64,000 nucleotides of DNA from Spirochaetota bacterium (GTDB lineage: Bacteria > Spirochaetota > Spirochaetia > Treponematales > UBA12059), in NCBI GenBank assembly GCA_026398615.1, contig JAPLSN010000016.1:26292-90291 (forward strand). Reading direction: 5' to 3'. Below are positions 17,699 through 25,317 of this stretch, in pieces. Positions within the stretch are counted from its first letter, which is position 1, and each line of letters begins with the position of its first letter. The position numbers were made by a program, and so were the translations under genes. Below the pieces are notes generated by a model. It did no database searches and had not been told where the DNA came from. It was given only the letters and a program-made list of their open reading frames with translations.

Positions 17699-18223
17699 AT
17701 GGATACGAAAACCGTTCGCGACGTGACGCGCTTTGTTTTCATGAGGCTGCCGGCGGTTCTCGGCCTCGTCGCCGTCGTGTTCGTGTTTCGGTTGGCGGAT
17801 ATCGGGTTCGTTCCCGCCATCGTCCTTTCGGATGCGTACGGCTTGCCGCGCGCGATCCTGCCCCTGCCGGACGGCGTGTTTACCCATGTTTTTACGCATT
17901 CCGTCCACCTGAGCCGCGTGGATGAATCCTTTCGCGTGGGGAACGACACGAGGCTCAGGCTTTTTGAAACCAGATTCGACAACTATGGTGTCGGCATTCC
18001 GACGGACGAAGGCGAAGGCTTCCGCGAGGAAGGCGGGCGTTTTGTGCTGGATATCTCGAGAACTTTCGATCGGCTGCCGGTCAGGGTTTCCCACCTGCCC
18101 GGAGACGGCGTGGTCGTGGGTGGCAGCCAGCGTGATTTCACCGAATGGTTCGCTTCGGGAGATCTCGTCGTGATCAGCGCCATTCTCCTTCCGAATGCGA
18201 TCGCGGCGTCGGATCATCCATAG
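17699..18223 (+). CDS. DUF1850 domain protein of the TRAP-TAXI cluster
   Basis: A 174-residue protein with one N-terminal membrane segment (about 17-38) and a small beta-rich DUF1850 domain containing FTHSVHLSRVDESF and LRLFETRFDNYGVGIP. DUF1850 genes are typically found between TAXI binding proteins and fused TRAP permeases, as here, and are presumed accessory to transport. The start at 17699 directly follows the terminator T-run with no clear ribosome site; a start a few codons further on is possible. Confidence 0.75.
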   Translation: MDTKTVRDVTRFVFMRLPAVLGLVAVVFVFRLADIGFVPAIVLSDAYGLPRAILPLPDGVFTHVFTHSVHLSRVDESFRVGNDTRLRLFETRFDNYGVGIPTDEGEGFREEGGRFVLDISRTFDRLPVRVSHLPGDGVVVGGSQRDFTEWFASGDLVVISAILLPNAIAASDHP

Positions 18224-18341
18224 AAATCCCGGTACACCGCGGAGCCGACCGGCGTCGCGGAACGACCGAAGGAATACAGACCAGGAGAAAGCACCGCTTG
18301 GCGGTCCTCTCCGGTTACCCGTCCCACGGAGGTAGTCGCCC

Positions 18342-20369
18342 ATGAGCGATCCCAAGAACACGGCTGTCTCCCCGGCCCCCGAACCGGTCGAGGAGAAGAT
18401 CAACGCAGACGAGATACTCAAGAAATTCGACAGGGAGTCGGACAAGCGCACACTGACCGGCTTTATCGGAAAGGTCGTCACGGCCATCGCCATCGTGTTT
18501 ACCTGTTTCCAGGTCTATACGGCGGTGTTCGGCATGCTCGATGCCACGATCCAGCGCTCGGTCCACCTTTCCTTCGGGCTCTGCCTCATCTACCTCCTGT
18601 ACCCGATGCAGAAAAAGTGGTCCCGGACGAGTATCAATCCGATCGACTTCGTCATGGCGATCGTGGGCGCCGCGATTCCAATGTACATCGTCGTGAACTA
18701 CCAGGCGCTTCTCCAGGGGCCGCTCGCCGGTTCCATGGATCCCTTCAATACGGCAGTCGGCGTGGTCGGCATCCTGATCGTGCTCGAAGGCGCCCGGCGC
18801 TGCGTCGGAATGCCCATCGTGATCATCGCATCGGTTTTCATCCTGTATGCGCTCTTCGGTCGCTTCATGCCGGGCTTCCTCATCCACCGCGGCGTGAATC
18901 CGGCCGACCTCATCCAGCATCTTTTCTTTACTACCGAGGGCGTGTTCGGCATCCCGCTCGGCGCGTCGGCCACCTTCATCTTCGTGTTCATCCTTTTCGG
19001 CGCCTTCCTCGAAAAGACCGGACTCGGACAGTTCTTCATTGATATCTCCAACGCCATTGCCGGATGGGCGTCCGGTGGTCCAGCCAAAGTAGCGGTCATT
19101 GCAAGCGCTCTCGAAGGAACGGTGTCCGGTTCCTCCGTCGCGAATGTCGTGGGTTCAGGTTCCTTCACCATCCCCATGATGAAAAAACTCGGTTACAACG
19201 CCGATTTTGCGGGCGCCGTGGAGGCTGCCGCTTCCACGGGTGGCCAAATCATGCCACCTATCATGGGAGCCGCGGCTTTTCTCATGGCCGAACGGACGGG
19301 TATTCCCTATTCACGGATAATCGCGGCTGCCGCTATACCCGCCCTCCTCTACTTTTTCGGCGTTTTTGCCGGGGTTCACTTCGAAGCCAAGAAAAGCGGA
19401 CTCAGGGGAATGAGCCGCTCCGAGCTTCCGAAAATCCTGCCCCTTTTCGCCAAGCGTGGTCTTCTCATCCTGCCGCTCGTCGGAATCATCTGGCTCCTCG
19501 TCACCGGTTTCACGCCCGTGAAAGCCGCAATGATGGCCATCGTCATCTCGGTGTTCTCGTCGATCGTCGTTTCGTTCCTCAACAAGGAAAAGGTCATATC
19601 CCTGAAGGATATCCTGGACGCCTTTGAGAACGGCGGCAAGGGCGTGCTCGGCGTCCTGGCGGCCACGGCCTGCGCCGGCATCATCATCGGCGTGATCACA
19701 AAGACCGGCCTCGGCCTCAAATTGGGCTCCGGTCTCATCGCCCTGGCCAACAATAACCTGTTCCTGACCCTGGTGTTCACGATGATCACCTCGCTGATCC
19801 TGGGAATGGGCGTGCCGACGACGGCCAACTACATCATAACTTCCGTTGTCGCCGCTCCCGCGGTCATCACCATCCTCGCGATGCGCACGGGGCTCGCGGT
19901 CGATGTGGAATCAATCGTGCTTCCTGCCAATATGTTCGTTTTTTACTTCGGCATCATCGCCGACATCACGCCGCCCGTGGCGCTCGCGGCTTTCGCCGGC
20001 GCGGCCATCGCCAAAGGCAATCCCATGAGGACGGGCGTCATTGCGACCAAACTGGCAGTCGCGGCCTTCCTGGTGCCGTACATCTTCGTCTACAACCCGC
20101 AGATGCTCCTCTTCGGAGTGGAACCGCTCGGCCTGATACAGATGATCATCACGAGTTGTCTGGGTATGATCGGCGTGTCGGCGGCGATGATCGGCTTTTT
20201 CCTGAAACCCCTGAACCCGATCTTCCGGATCGCGGCCTTCATGGGTGGCATCCTGCTGGTGATCCCGGGTCTGTTGACTGACGGCATCGGGGCGCTCATC
20301 CTCGTCGCCATTTTCCTGTTCCAGAAGTTCGTCGACAAGCCCGGGAATGGCATCAAGGCGGCGGCGTGA
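18342..20369 (+). CDS. TRAP transporter fused permease (small plus large subunit)
   Basis: A 675-residue integral membrane protein joining the 4-helix DctQ-like and 12-helix DctM-like TRAP subunits. A soluble, charged N-terminus (1-45) precedes many hydrophobic helices. Typical TRAP large-subunit stretches are GSGSFTIPMMKKLGYNADFAGAV, ASTGGQIMPPIMGAAAFLMA and GMGVPTTANYIITSVVAAPA (each only partly quoted), in the order expected for the fused family. It imports an organic acid with sodium or proton coupling, supplied by the TAXI protein at 16707. CGGAGG lies upstream of ATG 18342. A strong terminator follows. Confidence 0.92.
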   Translation: MSDPKNTAVSPAPEPVEEKINADEILKKFDRESDKRTLTGFIGKVVTAIAIVFTCFQVYTAVFGMLDATIQRSVHLSFGLCLIYLLYPMQKKWSRTSINPIDFVMAIVGAAIPMYIVVNYQALLQGPLAGSMDPFNTAVGVVGILIVLEGARRCVGMPIVIIASVFILYALFGRFMPGFLIHRGVNPADLIQHLFFTTEGVFGIPLGASATFIFVFILFGAFLEKTGLGQFFIDISNAIAGWASGGPAKVAVIASALEGTVSGSSVANVVGSGSFTIPMMKKLGYNADFAGAVEAAASTGGQIMPPIMGAAAFLMAERTGIPYSRIIAAAAIPALLYFFGVFAGVHFEAKKSGLRGMSRSELPKILPLFAKRGLLILPLVGIIWLLVTGFTPVKAAMMAIVISVFSSIVVSFLNKEKVISLKDILDAFENGGKGVLGVLAATACAGIIIGVITKTGLGLKLGSGLIALANNNLFLTLVFTMITSLILGMGVPTTANYIITSVVAAPAVITILAMRTGLAVDVESIVLPANMFVFYFGIIADITPPVALAAFAGAAIAKGNPMRTGVIATKLAVAAFLVPYIFVYNPQMLLFGVEPLGLIQMIITSCLGMIGVSAAMIGFFLKPLNPIFRIAAFMGGILLVIPGLLTDGIGALILVAIFLFQKFVDKPGNGIKAAA

Positions 20370-20386
20370 CTCCGGCGAAAGCATCG

Positions 20387-20690
20387 ACCACGGAGTCACT
20401 GAGCGACGCTTGGCGGCACGGGGAAGAGGCAATAAAAAAGGTACTTTGAGTTCAGGGGGGACGGATGCCGGCGACGGCGATCCGTCCCCCTTTCCTTTTC
20501 CCGAATTCCCTTGTTTCTCCGCTTCCCTGCGCCTCTGCGTGAGATACTCTCCGGAAACGTCTCACGCGGAGCTGCGGAGGGTTTGGAAAGGAGGGAATCC
20601 ATCTGATTCCCTCAAATATCCTGTGACCTTCCTGGACCTTCCGATCCCTTCGTGTCCTTTCCCTCCTGCTTTCGTGTTTTTCGTGGTTCA
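20387..20690. repeat. Intergenic composite of CCACGGAG- and CTCTGCGTGAGA-type repeats
   Basis: Between the TRAP permease and the phosphatase gene there is no gene. The region holds ACCACGGAGTCACTGAG (20387-20403), an inverted pair CTCTGCGTGAGA/TCTCACGCGGAG (20533-20571) and a CTTCGTGTCC...TTCGTGGTTCA tail (to 20690). Related sequences recur at 23303, 60126 and 61538. These motifs belong to a widely scattered class of bacterial intergenic inverted repeats. Confidence 0.6.
20456..20499 (+). terminator. Strong Rho-independent terminator of the TRAP operon
   Basis: An 11-bp perfect stem, GGGGGACGGAT (20456-20466) with ATCCGTCCCCC (20480-20490), followed by TTTCCTTTT. It closes the TRAP transcription unit. 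Confidence 0.85.
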
Positions 20691-20766
20691 CTTCGCGGTT
20701 GGCCCTGTTGCAGTTTTTCCCGGGCTTTACCGGCAGTCTGGCGGGCCGGTATACTGCCCGCCTGCC

Positions 20767-21456
20767 ATGAACGAACATGACGAAATTTTCGCGGGAGTCG
20801 ACCGCGACACGACGATATACCTCATACGCCACGGGGAGAGCGAGGCCAACGCGAGGAACATCGTGCAGGGGCTCACCGAGTGGCCCCTCAACGACCGGGG
20901 GCGCCTGCAGGCTTCCGCGGCCGGAGCCTGGCTCGCGGGCAAGGGCATCGGCTCATTGCGCTGTTCGCCCCTCGCGCGCGCGAGGGAGACGGCGGACATC
21001 GTCTCGCGGACGGGAGGCCTGCCCGATCCCGTTCCCGATCCGCTGTTCCGCGAACTCGATACGGGGTGTTTTTCCGGCTTGCCCATCGACGAGTCCCGCG
21101 AGCGGTTTCCCGACATCTATGCCGAATTCGAGTACCTGAGCTGGGACGGGGTTCCTGACGCGGAACATTCGGACGCGCTGTATGAACGCGCCCTGGAGGC
21201 TTGGGCGGAGCTGCTGGGGCTGGCGTCAGGGACGGGAGCGCCCGCGGCGGCGGTATCGCATGGGGGCTTCATCCAGTGGCTCGTCCGTTCCACCTTCGGC
21301 TGCCGAAGCTGGATGCCGCTCCTGCCGACCGGGAACTGCGGCATTTTCACCCTTGTGGTCATGCCGACCCGGCCCGGGAAACCGCCTCATGTCCGCTGGA
21401 AGCACGTCAACCTGGAGCCCGCGGTAGGCCTTCCCCAGGTCATGCCGATCTTCTGA
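20767..21456 (+). CDS. Histidine phosphatase family protein (phosphoglycerate mutase-like)
   Basis: A 229-residue branch-1 histidine phosphatase. The catalytic RHGESEAN sits at about residues 21-28, the second arginine region is RCSPLARARETA, a catalytic acid lies in RELDTGCFSG, and the second histidine is in AVSHGGFIQWL. It could be a cofactor-dependent phosphoglycerate mutase relative or a phosphatase of another small phosphoester; the sequence does not decide. The ATG at 20767 follows a -10-like TATACT at 20750-20755 (with TTTACC 18 bp upstream), giving a very short leader and no Shine-Dalgarno. Confidence 0.8.
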   Translation: MNEHDEIFAGVDRDTTIYLIRHGESEANARNIVQGLTEWPLNDRGRLQASAAGAWLAGKGIGSLRCSPLARARETADIVSRTGGLPDPVPDPLFRELDTGCFSGLPIDESRERFPDIYAEFEYLSWDGVPDAEHSDALYERALEAWAELLGLASGTGAPAAAVSHGGFIQWLVRSTFGCRSWMPLLPTGNCGIFTLVVMPTRPGKPPHVRWKHVNLEPAVGLPQVMPIF

Positions 21457-21467
21457 AGAGGGGGCAT

Positions 21468-22241
21468 TCAGTTCAGCGACGGTTCCTGCTGCGGACCGGC
21501 GGTTTCGCGGTGGGCGGCGAGCGTGGCGAGGACGGCTTCGTCGGGCGTGAACTCGGGGCCGAAGACGGACCAGAGCGGCTCGCTGTGCGGGGGGCGGGCC
21601 ACCACGGAGATCATTTCCCGCTTGTAGGGATGGGGGAAAGCCAGCTTCCACGCGTGCAGCATGATGAGTCCGTTCCGGGTGGACCGACGGGCGCCGTACT
21701 TGAGGTCCCCGCGTATGGGGCATCCGATCGAGGCGAGCTGGGCGCGGATCTGGTGGGTGCGGCCGGTCAGGAGTTCCACTTCGAGGAGGAAATACCGGGC
21801 CGATTCGCCGAGCTTGCGGTAGGACAGGGCGCAGACCTCGGCCGGCCACGGAGGGCCGGAAATCCCGATGACCGGCTTCAGGTGCGTCCTGTTCCGCAGG
21901 TGGTCCCTCGTGAAGCGGTGGACGAGGACGCCTTCGCCGGCCTCGGGCATGCGTTCGACGCAGGCGAGGTAGGTTTTGGCCACTTCCCGGTCGCGGAAGG
22001 ACGAACAGAGAATCGCCGTGGTGCGCCTGTTCTTCGAGAAGAGCACGACGCCGCTCGCGCGACGGTCGATTCTGTGGACGGGTTCCAGGTAATGGAGTTT
22101 TTCGCCCGCTTCGGTGGCCAGCCCTTTCATGATGAACGCGCCGAGCGGTTCATCTCCCGAGTCGTCGGCTATTACCGGCACGGCGGACAATTTGTTCGCT
22201 ACCAGGACGCAGTCGTCTTCGTAGAGGACGTGGTGGATCAT
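21468..22241 (-). CDS. RluA-family RNA pseudouridine synthase
   Basis: A 257-residue pseudouridine synthase isomerising specific uridines in rRNA or tRNA. The catalytic motif is HRIDRRASGVVLFSK with the nucleophilic aspartate, and the later LLTGRTHQIRAQLASIGCPI block is characteristic of RluA/RluD-type enzymes. There is no N-terminal S4 domain, so it is a compact member. The ATG at 22241 lies 14 nt behind a TATGAT -10-like element (22256-22261) without a Shine-Dalgarno. The exact target position is unknown. Confidence 0.88.
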   Translation of the reverse strand: MIHHVLYEDDCVLVANKLSAVPVIADDSGDEPLGAFIMKGLATEAGEKLHYLEPVHRIDRRASGVVLFSKNRRTTAILCSSFRDREVAKTYLACVERMPEAGEGVLVHRFTRDHLRNRTHLKPVIGISGPPWPAEVCALSYRKLGESARYFLLEVELLTGRTHQIRAQLASIGCPIRGDLKYGARRSTRNGLIMLHAWKLAFPHPYKREMISVVARPPHSEPLWSVFGPEFTPDEAVLATLAAHRETAGPQQEPSLN

Positions 22242-22315
22242 GCGGCGGGCACTCTATCATACCATGCGCGATCGATGTAAGAGGCTGCCCACGGCGTCTT
22301 GAGACCCGGGTTTCC

Positions 22316-23209
22316 TCAGGCTTTCAGCGTTGTTTCGACCGCATCGTGCATCTCGTCCAGGCGTTTCATGATCCCGTCGACCACCGCCTGCTTGAGATCC
22401 TCGCCGAAATGGTGCCGTTTCTTGATGGAATCGCGGAATTCGGCGCAGTCGACGACGGGACTCGCTTCCATGACGACGCGGTCCCGCGTGACGAGGTCTT
22501 CGTGCATCTCCCCCTCGGGGTTGATGCGCAGGATGTTGCCGTTGATGGAAACGAAGACCATCTTGTCGAACCCCTTGAGGTAGGAATCGATCTCCCGTAC
22601 GCCGCGTCTGGTGGAAGGGTCCCAGGGCCTGTAGCGCGTGCCCGCCGGGAAGACCAGCACCAGGTCGCCAGCCTTCTTGCGCTCCGCAAGGGCTTTCATC
22701 GCCGCGCGGTTGATTGTCATTGCCCGCGCGATTTCCGCGTGGGCTTCCTTCTTGTCGCCTGAGTCCTTTTCCACGCTTTCGAGGGACCTGCTCGGGTAAA
22801 TGATGATTCGCGTGTAGGCTCCGGTCAGGACTGTGACGATGGGGTTCGTTTCGCTCAGCTTGATGCCCGCGATGGCCGTGACGGCGTCGGCGAGAGCGCA
22901 ACCTTGCGGTCCGTGCTGGTGGAGGAGGTAGATGAAGACCGGAAGGTCCATGTTGCTGTAGTGTTCCAGGAGGAGGAGGCAGGAAGCTCCGGCCTTGCCG
23001 GCTTCGTACAGGGCCTTCAGATTCTCGAAGCCCCTGAGCATGCTGCCGGGCAGGAGTTGATCCACGACCATCGTTTCGAGGTAGGTGACGATCATCGGGT
23101 TGCCGCGCTGGAAGACGTTTTCCTCGGTGACGGTCATCGCCGGGGCGCCTGAGGACTTGGTCATGATCTCGGAGATGAGCGCGCGATATTTTTGGCTGAA
23201 CGGTTCCAT
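22316..23209 (-). CDS. PlsC-like glycerolipid acyltransferase
   Basis: A 297-residue acyltransferase related to 1-acylglycerol-3-phosphate acyltransferases. Motif I is HYSNMD (HX4D type) within LLLEHYSNMDLPV, and motif III appears as VFPAGTRYRPWD, with PAGTR in place of the common PEGTR. There is no clear membrane helix, and the enzyme may be peripheral. It likely acylates a lysophosphatidic acid-type substrate in phospholipid synthesis. AAGGAG lies upstream of the ATG, and a strong TTGACA/TATAGT promoter precedes it. Confidence 0.75.
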   Translation of the reverse strand: MEPFSQKYRALISEIMTKSSGAPAMTVTEENVFQRGNPMIVTYLETMVVDQLLPGSMLRGFENLKALYEAGKAGASCLLLLEHYSNMDLPVFIYLLHQHGPQGCALADAVTAIAGIKLSETNPIVTVLTGAYTRIIIYPSRSLESVEKDSGDKKEAHAEIARAMTINRAAMKALAERKKAGDLVLVFPAGTRYRPWDPSTRRGVREIDSYLKGFDKMVFVSINGNILRINPEGEMHEDLVTRDRVVMEASPVVDCAEFRDSIKKRHHFGEDLKQAVVDGIMKRLDEMHDAVETTLKA

Positions 23210-23239
23210 TGCGGTACGCTCCTTGCTCGAAGACGGTCA

Positions 23240-23269
23240 ACTATAGCGGCCGTTTTTTCACCGTGTCAA
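23240..23269 (-). promoter_or_regulatory. Strong promoter of the acyltransferase gene
   Basis: Read on the minus strand: TTGACA (23269-23264), 18-bp spacer, TATAGT (23245-23240). This is one of the closest consensus matches in the window. Confidence 0.75.
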
Positions 23270-23302
23270 CCTTGATACCGTCCTGGAGAGTCACCGGGAA
23301 AT

Positions 23303-23466
23303 TTCACCACGGAGGCACGGGGACACGGAGGGAAGAGGACGGAAGGGGCAAGAGGGGTTCAGGTATTTGAAGCGACGAGCCTGCGACCTGCATTCCCGCC
23401 AATTTTCTCTTCCGCGTTTCAACGCTTCCTTGCTCTTCTCCGTGCCGCCGTGCCTCCGTGGTCCTG
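23303..23466. repeat. Inverted-repeat element (CCACGGAGGCACGG family)
   Basis: A roughly 160-bp intergenic element bounded by the perfect 15-bp terminal inverted repeats ACCACGGAGGCACGG (23307-23321) and CCGTGCCTCCGTGGT (23448-23462). The interior is non-coding. It lies between the acyltransferase promoter and the 3' end of the neighbouring minus-strand gene. Confidence 0.8.
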
Positions 23467-23484
23467 CTCCCTCTAGCCGGCGTC

Positions 23485-24675
23485 TCAGTCGGGGAGGGCG
23501 ATGCCGAGCCATCCTTTGGGATCCGAAACCGACTGGGCAATCTGGCCGATGTCCACCTTGGCCGTCGTTTCCGCGACGAGCCATTGGCGCCCGGCGAAGG
23601 GGAAGCGCGCGCCGGCTCCTTCCGCGTCGATGGCGGCCATGGCGTGGGCATATGCTTCCGATACCATCACGATGGCGTCCACGCCGTCGTGCTTGAGGAG
23701 GATGGCCATGAGGAGGGAGCGGCTGTCGCAATCCCCGCGGCGCTCGAAAGCCGTGGACAGCGGGTTCACGAAATCCGAGCCCTCGGGGTCGCGTGCGTAG
23801 GTGAAGCCCTGCGTCCATGAGAGTACGGACCTGGCGCGGTCGACGGGGGATGGCATGCTTCCCGCCGGGGTTTTTGTCATCGATGCCCTGGCCACTTCCA
23901 GCGCGAGGTAGTCGAGGCGGTGGAAGCTGTCGCGGTACACCATGCGGAAAAAGCGGCTCCAGGCGAGGGCAGCGAGGTCTTCGGCGCCGGCATAGGCCGT
24001 GAGCACGCGGAATTCGCGCTCCACGAGGAACTGGGACGCTTCCGCCTCCGCCGGGTCGTAGGGTACGGAGAGCTGAACGCCGCCGAAATCCAAGAATGTC
24101 GGCTTCCTCCGCGCGGGATCCCAAGGGGTGTCGAACTGGCTCACGGGACCGGGGTAAAGCCGCGCTTCGGCGTCGATCGAAAAGGCGTCGATGCAGGACA
24201 GGATGAAGTCCTGGTACTCCTCGAACTCGGAGGCGGGAACGTAGGCCAGGAGGAGGAAGTCCCGTTCGGGTGCACCTTCCGGGTTTTTCTGCAGGCCGTC
24301 CACGAAGAGGGCATAGCCTTCTTCGGCGCTGCCGCCGAGATCGAAGCTCAGGTCGGCGAGGACTGCCTTTCGCCGCTGGTAGGTGAATTCCTCCGAGTCC
24401 GCCTCCGCGCCGAGCTTGCGGGCGATTTCCGCCATCCCCGCCGCGGCGGAGGCGTACCTGGCGCCGTCATAGAGGATCACCTGGAATTTTATGACTTCGT
24501 TCGGGTCGGTGAAGCTGAAATTGTTCTTCCCGTCTCCGCCGGTAAACTGGAAACCCTCGGGCATGTCGATGTAGAAGCCGGAATCGGAATAGAGTTCCTC
24601 CGCCGCGGCGAAGGCCGGTACGAATGCCAGTATGAGTGCGGCCAACGCCGCGGGACGCAGGGCTTTCATGCGCAT
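23485..24675 (-). CDS. Secreted two-domain protein with transglutaminase-like C-terminus
   Basis: A 396-residue exported protein. A signal peptide (MRMKALRPAALAALILAF...AFAAA) covers about 26 residues. The first half (DSGFYIDMPEGFQFTGGDG...) resembles a PsbP/DcrB-like domain, similar in style to the C-terminal domains of the beta-helix proteins at 34-37 kb. The second half is transglutaminase-like: the cysteine in FERRGDCDSRSLLMAILL, a histidine in EAYAHAMAAI and an acidic residue in QWLVAETT form a plausible Cys-His-Asp/Glu triad. I chose ATG 24675 because GGAGA lies at good spacing; 24687 and 24669 are alternatives. Role and substrate are unknown; peptidase or peptide-crosslinking activity is an inference. 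Confidence 0.6.
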   Translation of the reverse strand: MRMKALRPAALAALILAFVPAFAAAEELYSDSGFYIDMPEGFQFTGGDGKNNFSFTDPNEVIKFQVILYDGARYASAAAGMAEIARKLGAEADSEEFTYQRRKAVLADLSFDLGGSAEEGYALFVDGLQKNPEGAPERDFLLLAYVPASEFEEYQDFILSCIDAFSIDAEARLYPGPVSQFDTPWDPARRKPTFLDFGGVQLSVPYDPAEAEASQFLVEREFRVLTAYAGAEDLAALAWSRFFRMVYRDSFHRLDYLALEVARASMTKTPAGSMPSPVDRARSVLSWTQGFTYARDPEGSDFVNPLSTAFERRGDCDSRSLLMAILLKHDGVDAIVMVSEAYAHAMAAIDAEGAGARFPFAGRQWLVAETTAKVDIGQIAQSVSDPKGWLGIALPD

Positions 24676-24833
24676 CGTGATCTCCATGGTCGCGCGGACG
24701 CGATTCGCGGGCGGCCGGAAGGCCGGCCTGGAGCCATTCCGGGTCGGTCTTCCGGCGGGACTCCCCGATGGTGATATCGGCCGAAACGGGGTTCCGGTGA
24801 AGACGGTATCGTGATTCGGTGGGGAAAACGGGA

Positions 24834-25250
24834 TCAGGCACTTCCCGCGGGCCGGCGCCTGATCCCGGTACCGTGTTTGCGCACGCTTCGGGCGCCGGGC
24901 ACGCAGCGCGGGGACGAGGCCTGGAGCCTCCCGTCCGCGATCTCCAGGGCCAAACTCCGGAATCGATCCCAGGAAGGCATATCGTCGAACCTCGCCATGA
25001 CCTCGCGGCGGGCGCCGCTCTGGACCGTGAGCATGGTTTCGCCGAGGATGTCGGTTTCCAGGTTGATGGCCATGACCGGGGTCGCTGAAGCGTCGAAGAA
25101 GAAAAGCCTGAAATGGTACGGGTTGTTGTGGCTGCGGGCGGTGTCAGGCACGGCTATGGCTTCAACCCTGTACCCGCCGCGGTCGAAACGCTCCAGGCGG
25201 ATGCCCGAGTAGAGGTGCTTGATCCAGGTGAGGTCACTGAGCGCATCCAT
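24834..25250 (-). CDS. Small hypothetical protein
   Basis: A 138-residue protein I do not recognise. It begins MDALSDLTWIKHLYSGIRLE and has a compact beta-rich core (YRVEAIAVPDTARSHNNPYH, FRLFFFDASATPVMAINLE) with a low-complexity basic tail. No signal peptide or membrane helix is visible. AGGAGG lies six bases before the ATG and a TATATT -10-like element lies further upstream, so translation is likely. It follows the MoxR-VWA pair on the same strand and might belong to that unit. Confidence 0.55.
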   Translation of the reverse strand: MDALSDLTWIKHLYSGIRLERFDRGGYRVEAIAVPDTARSHNNPYHFRLFFFDASATPVMAINLETDILGETMLTVQSGARREVMARFDDMPSWDRFRSLALEIADGRLQASSPRCVPGARSVRKHGTGIRRRPAGSA

Positions 25251-25317
25251 GGCCGGCCTCCTCGTTCCGCACCTTCAAATATAGCGAATTCCCCGCCGCT
25301 CGTGTCGGAGGGCGCCC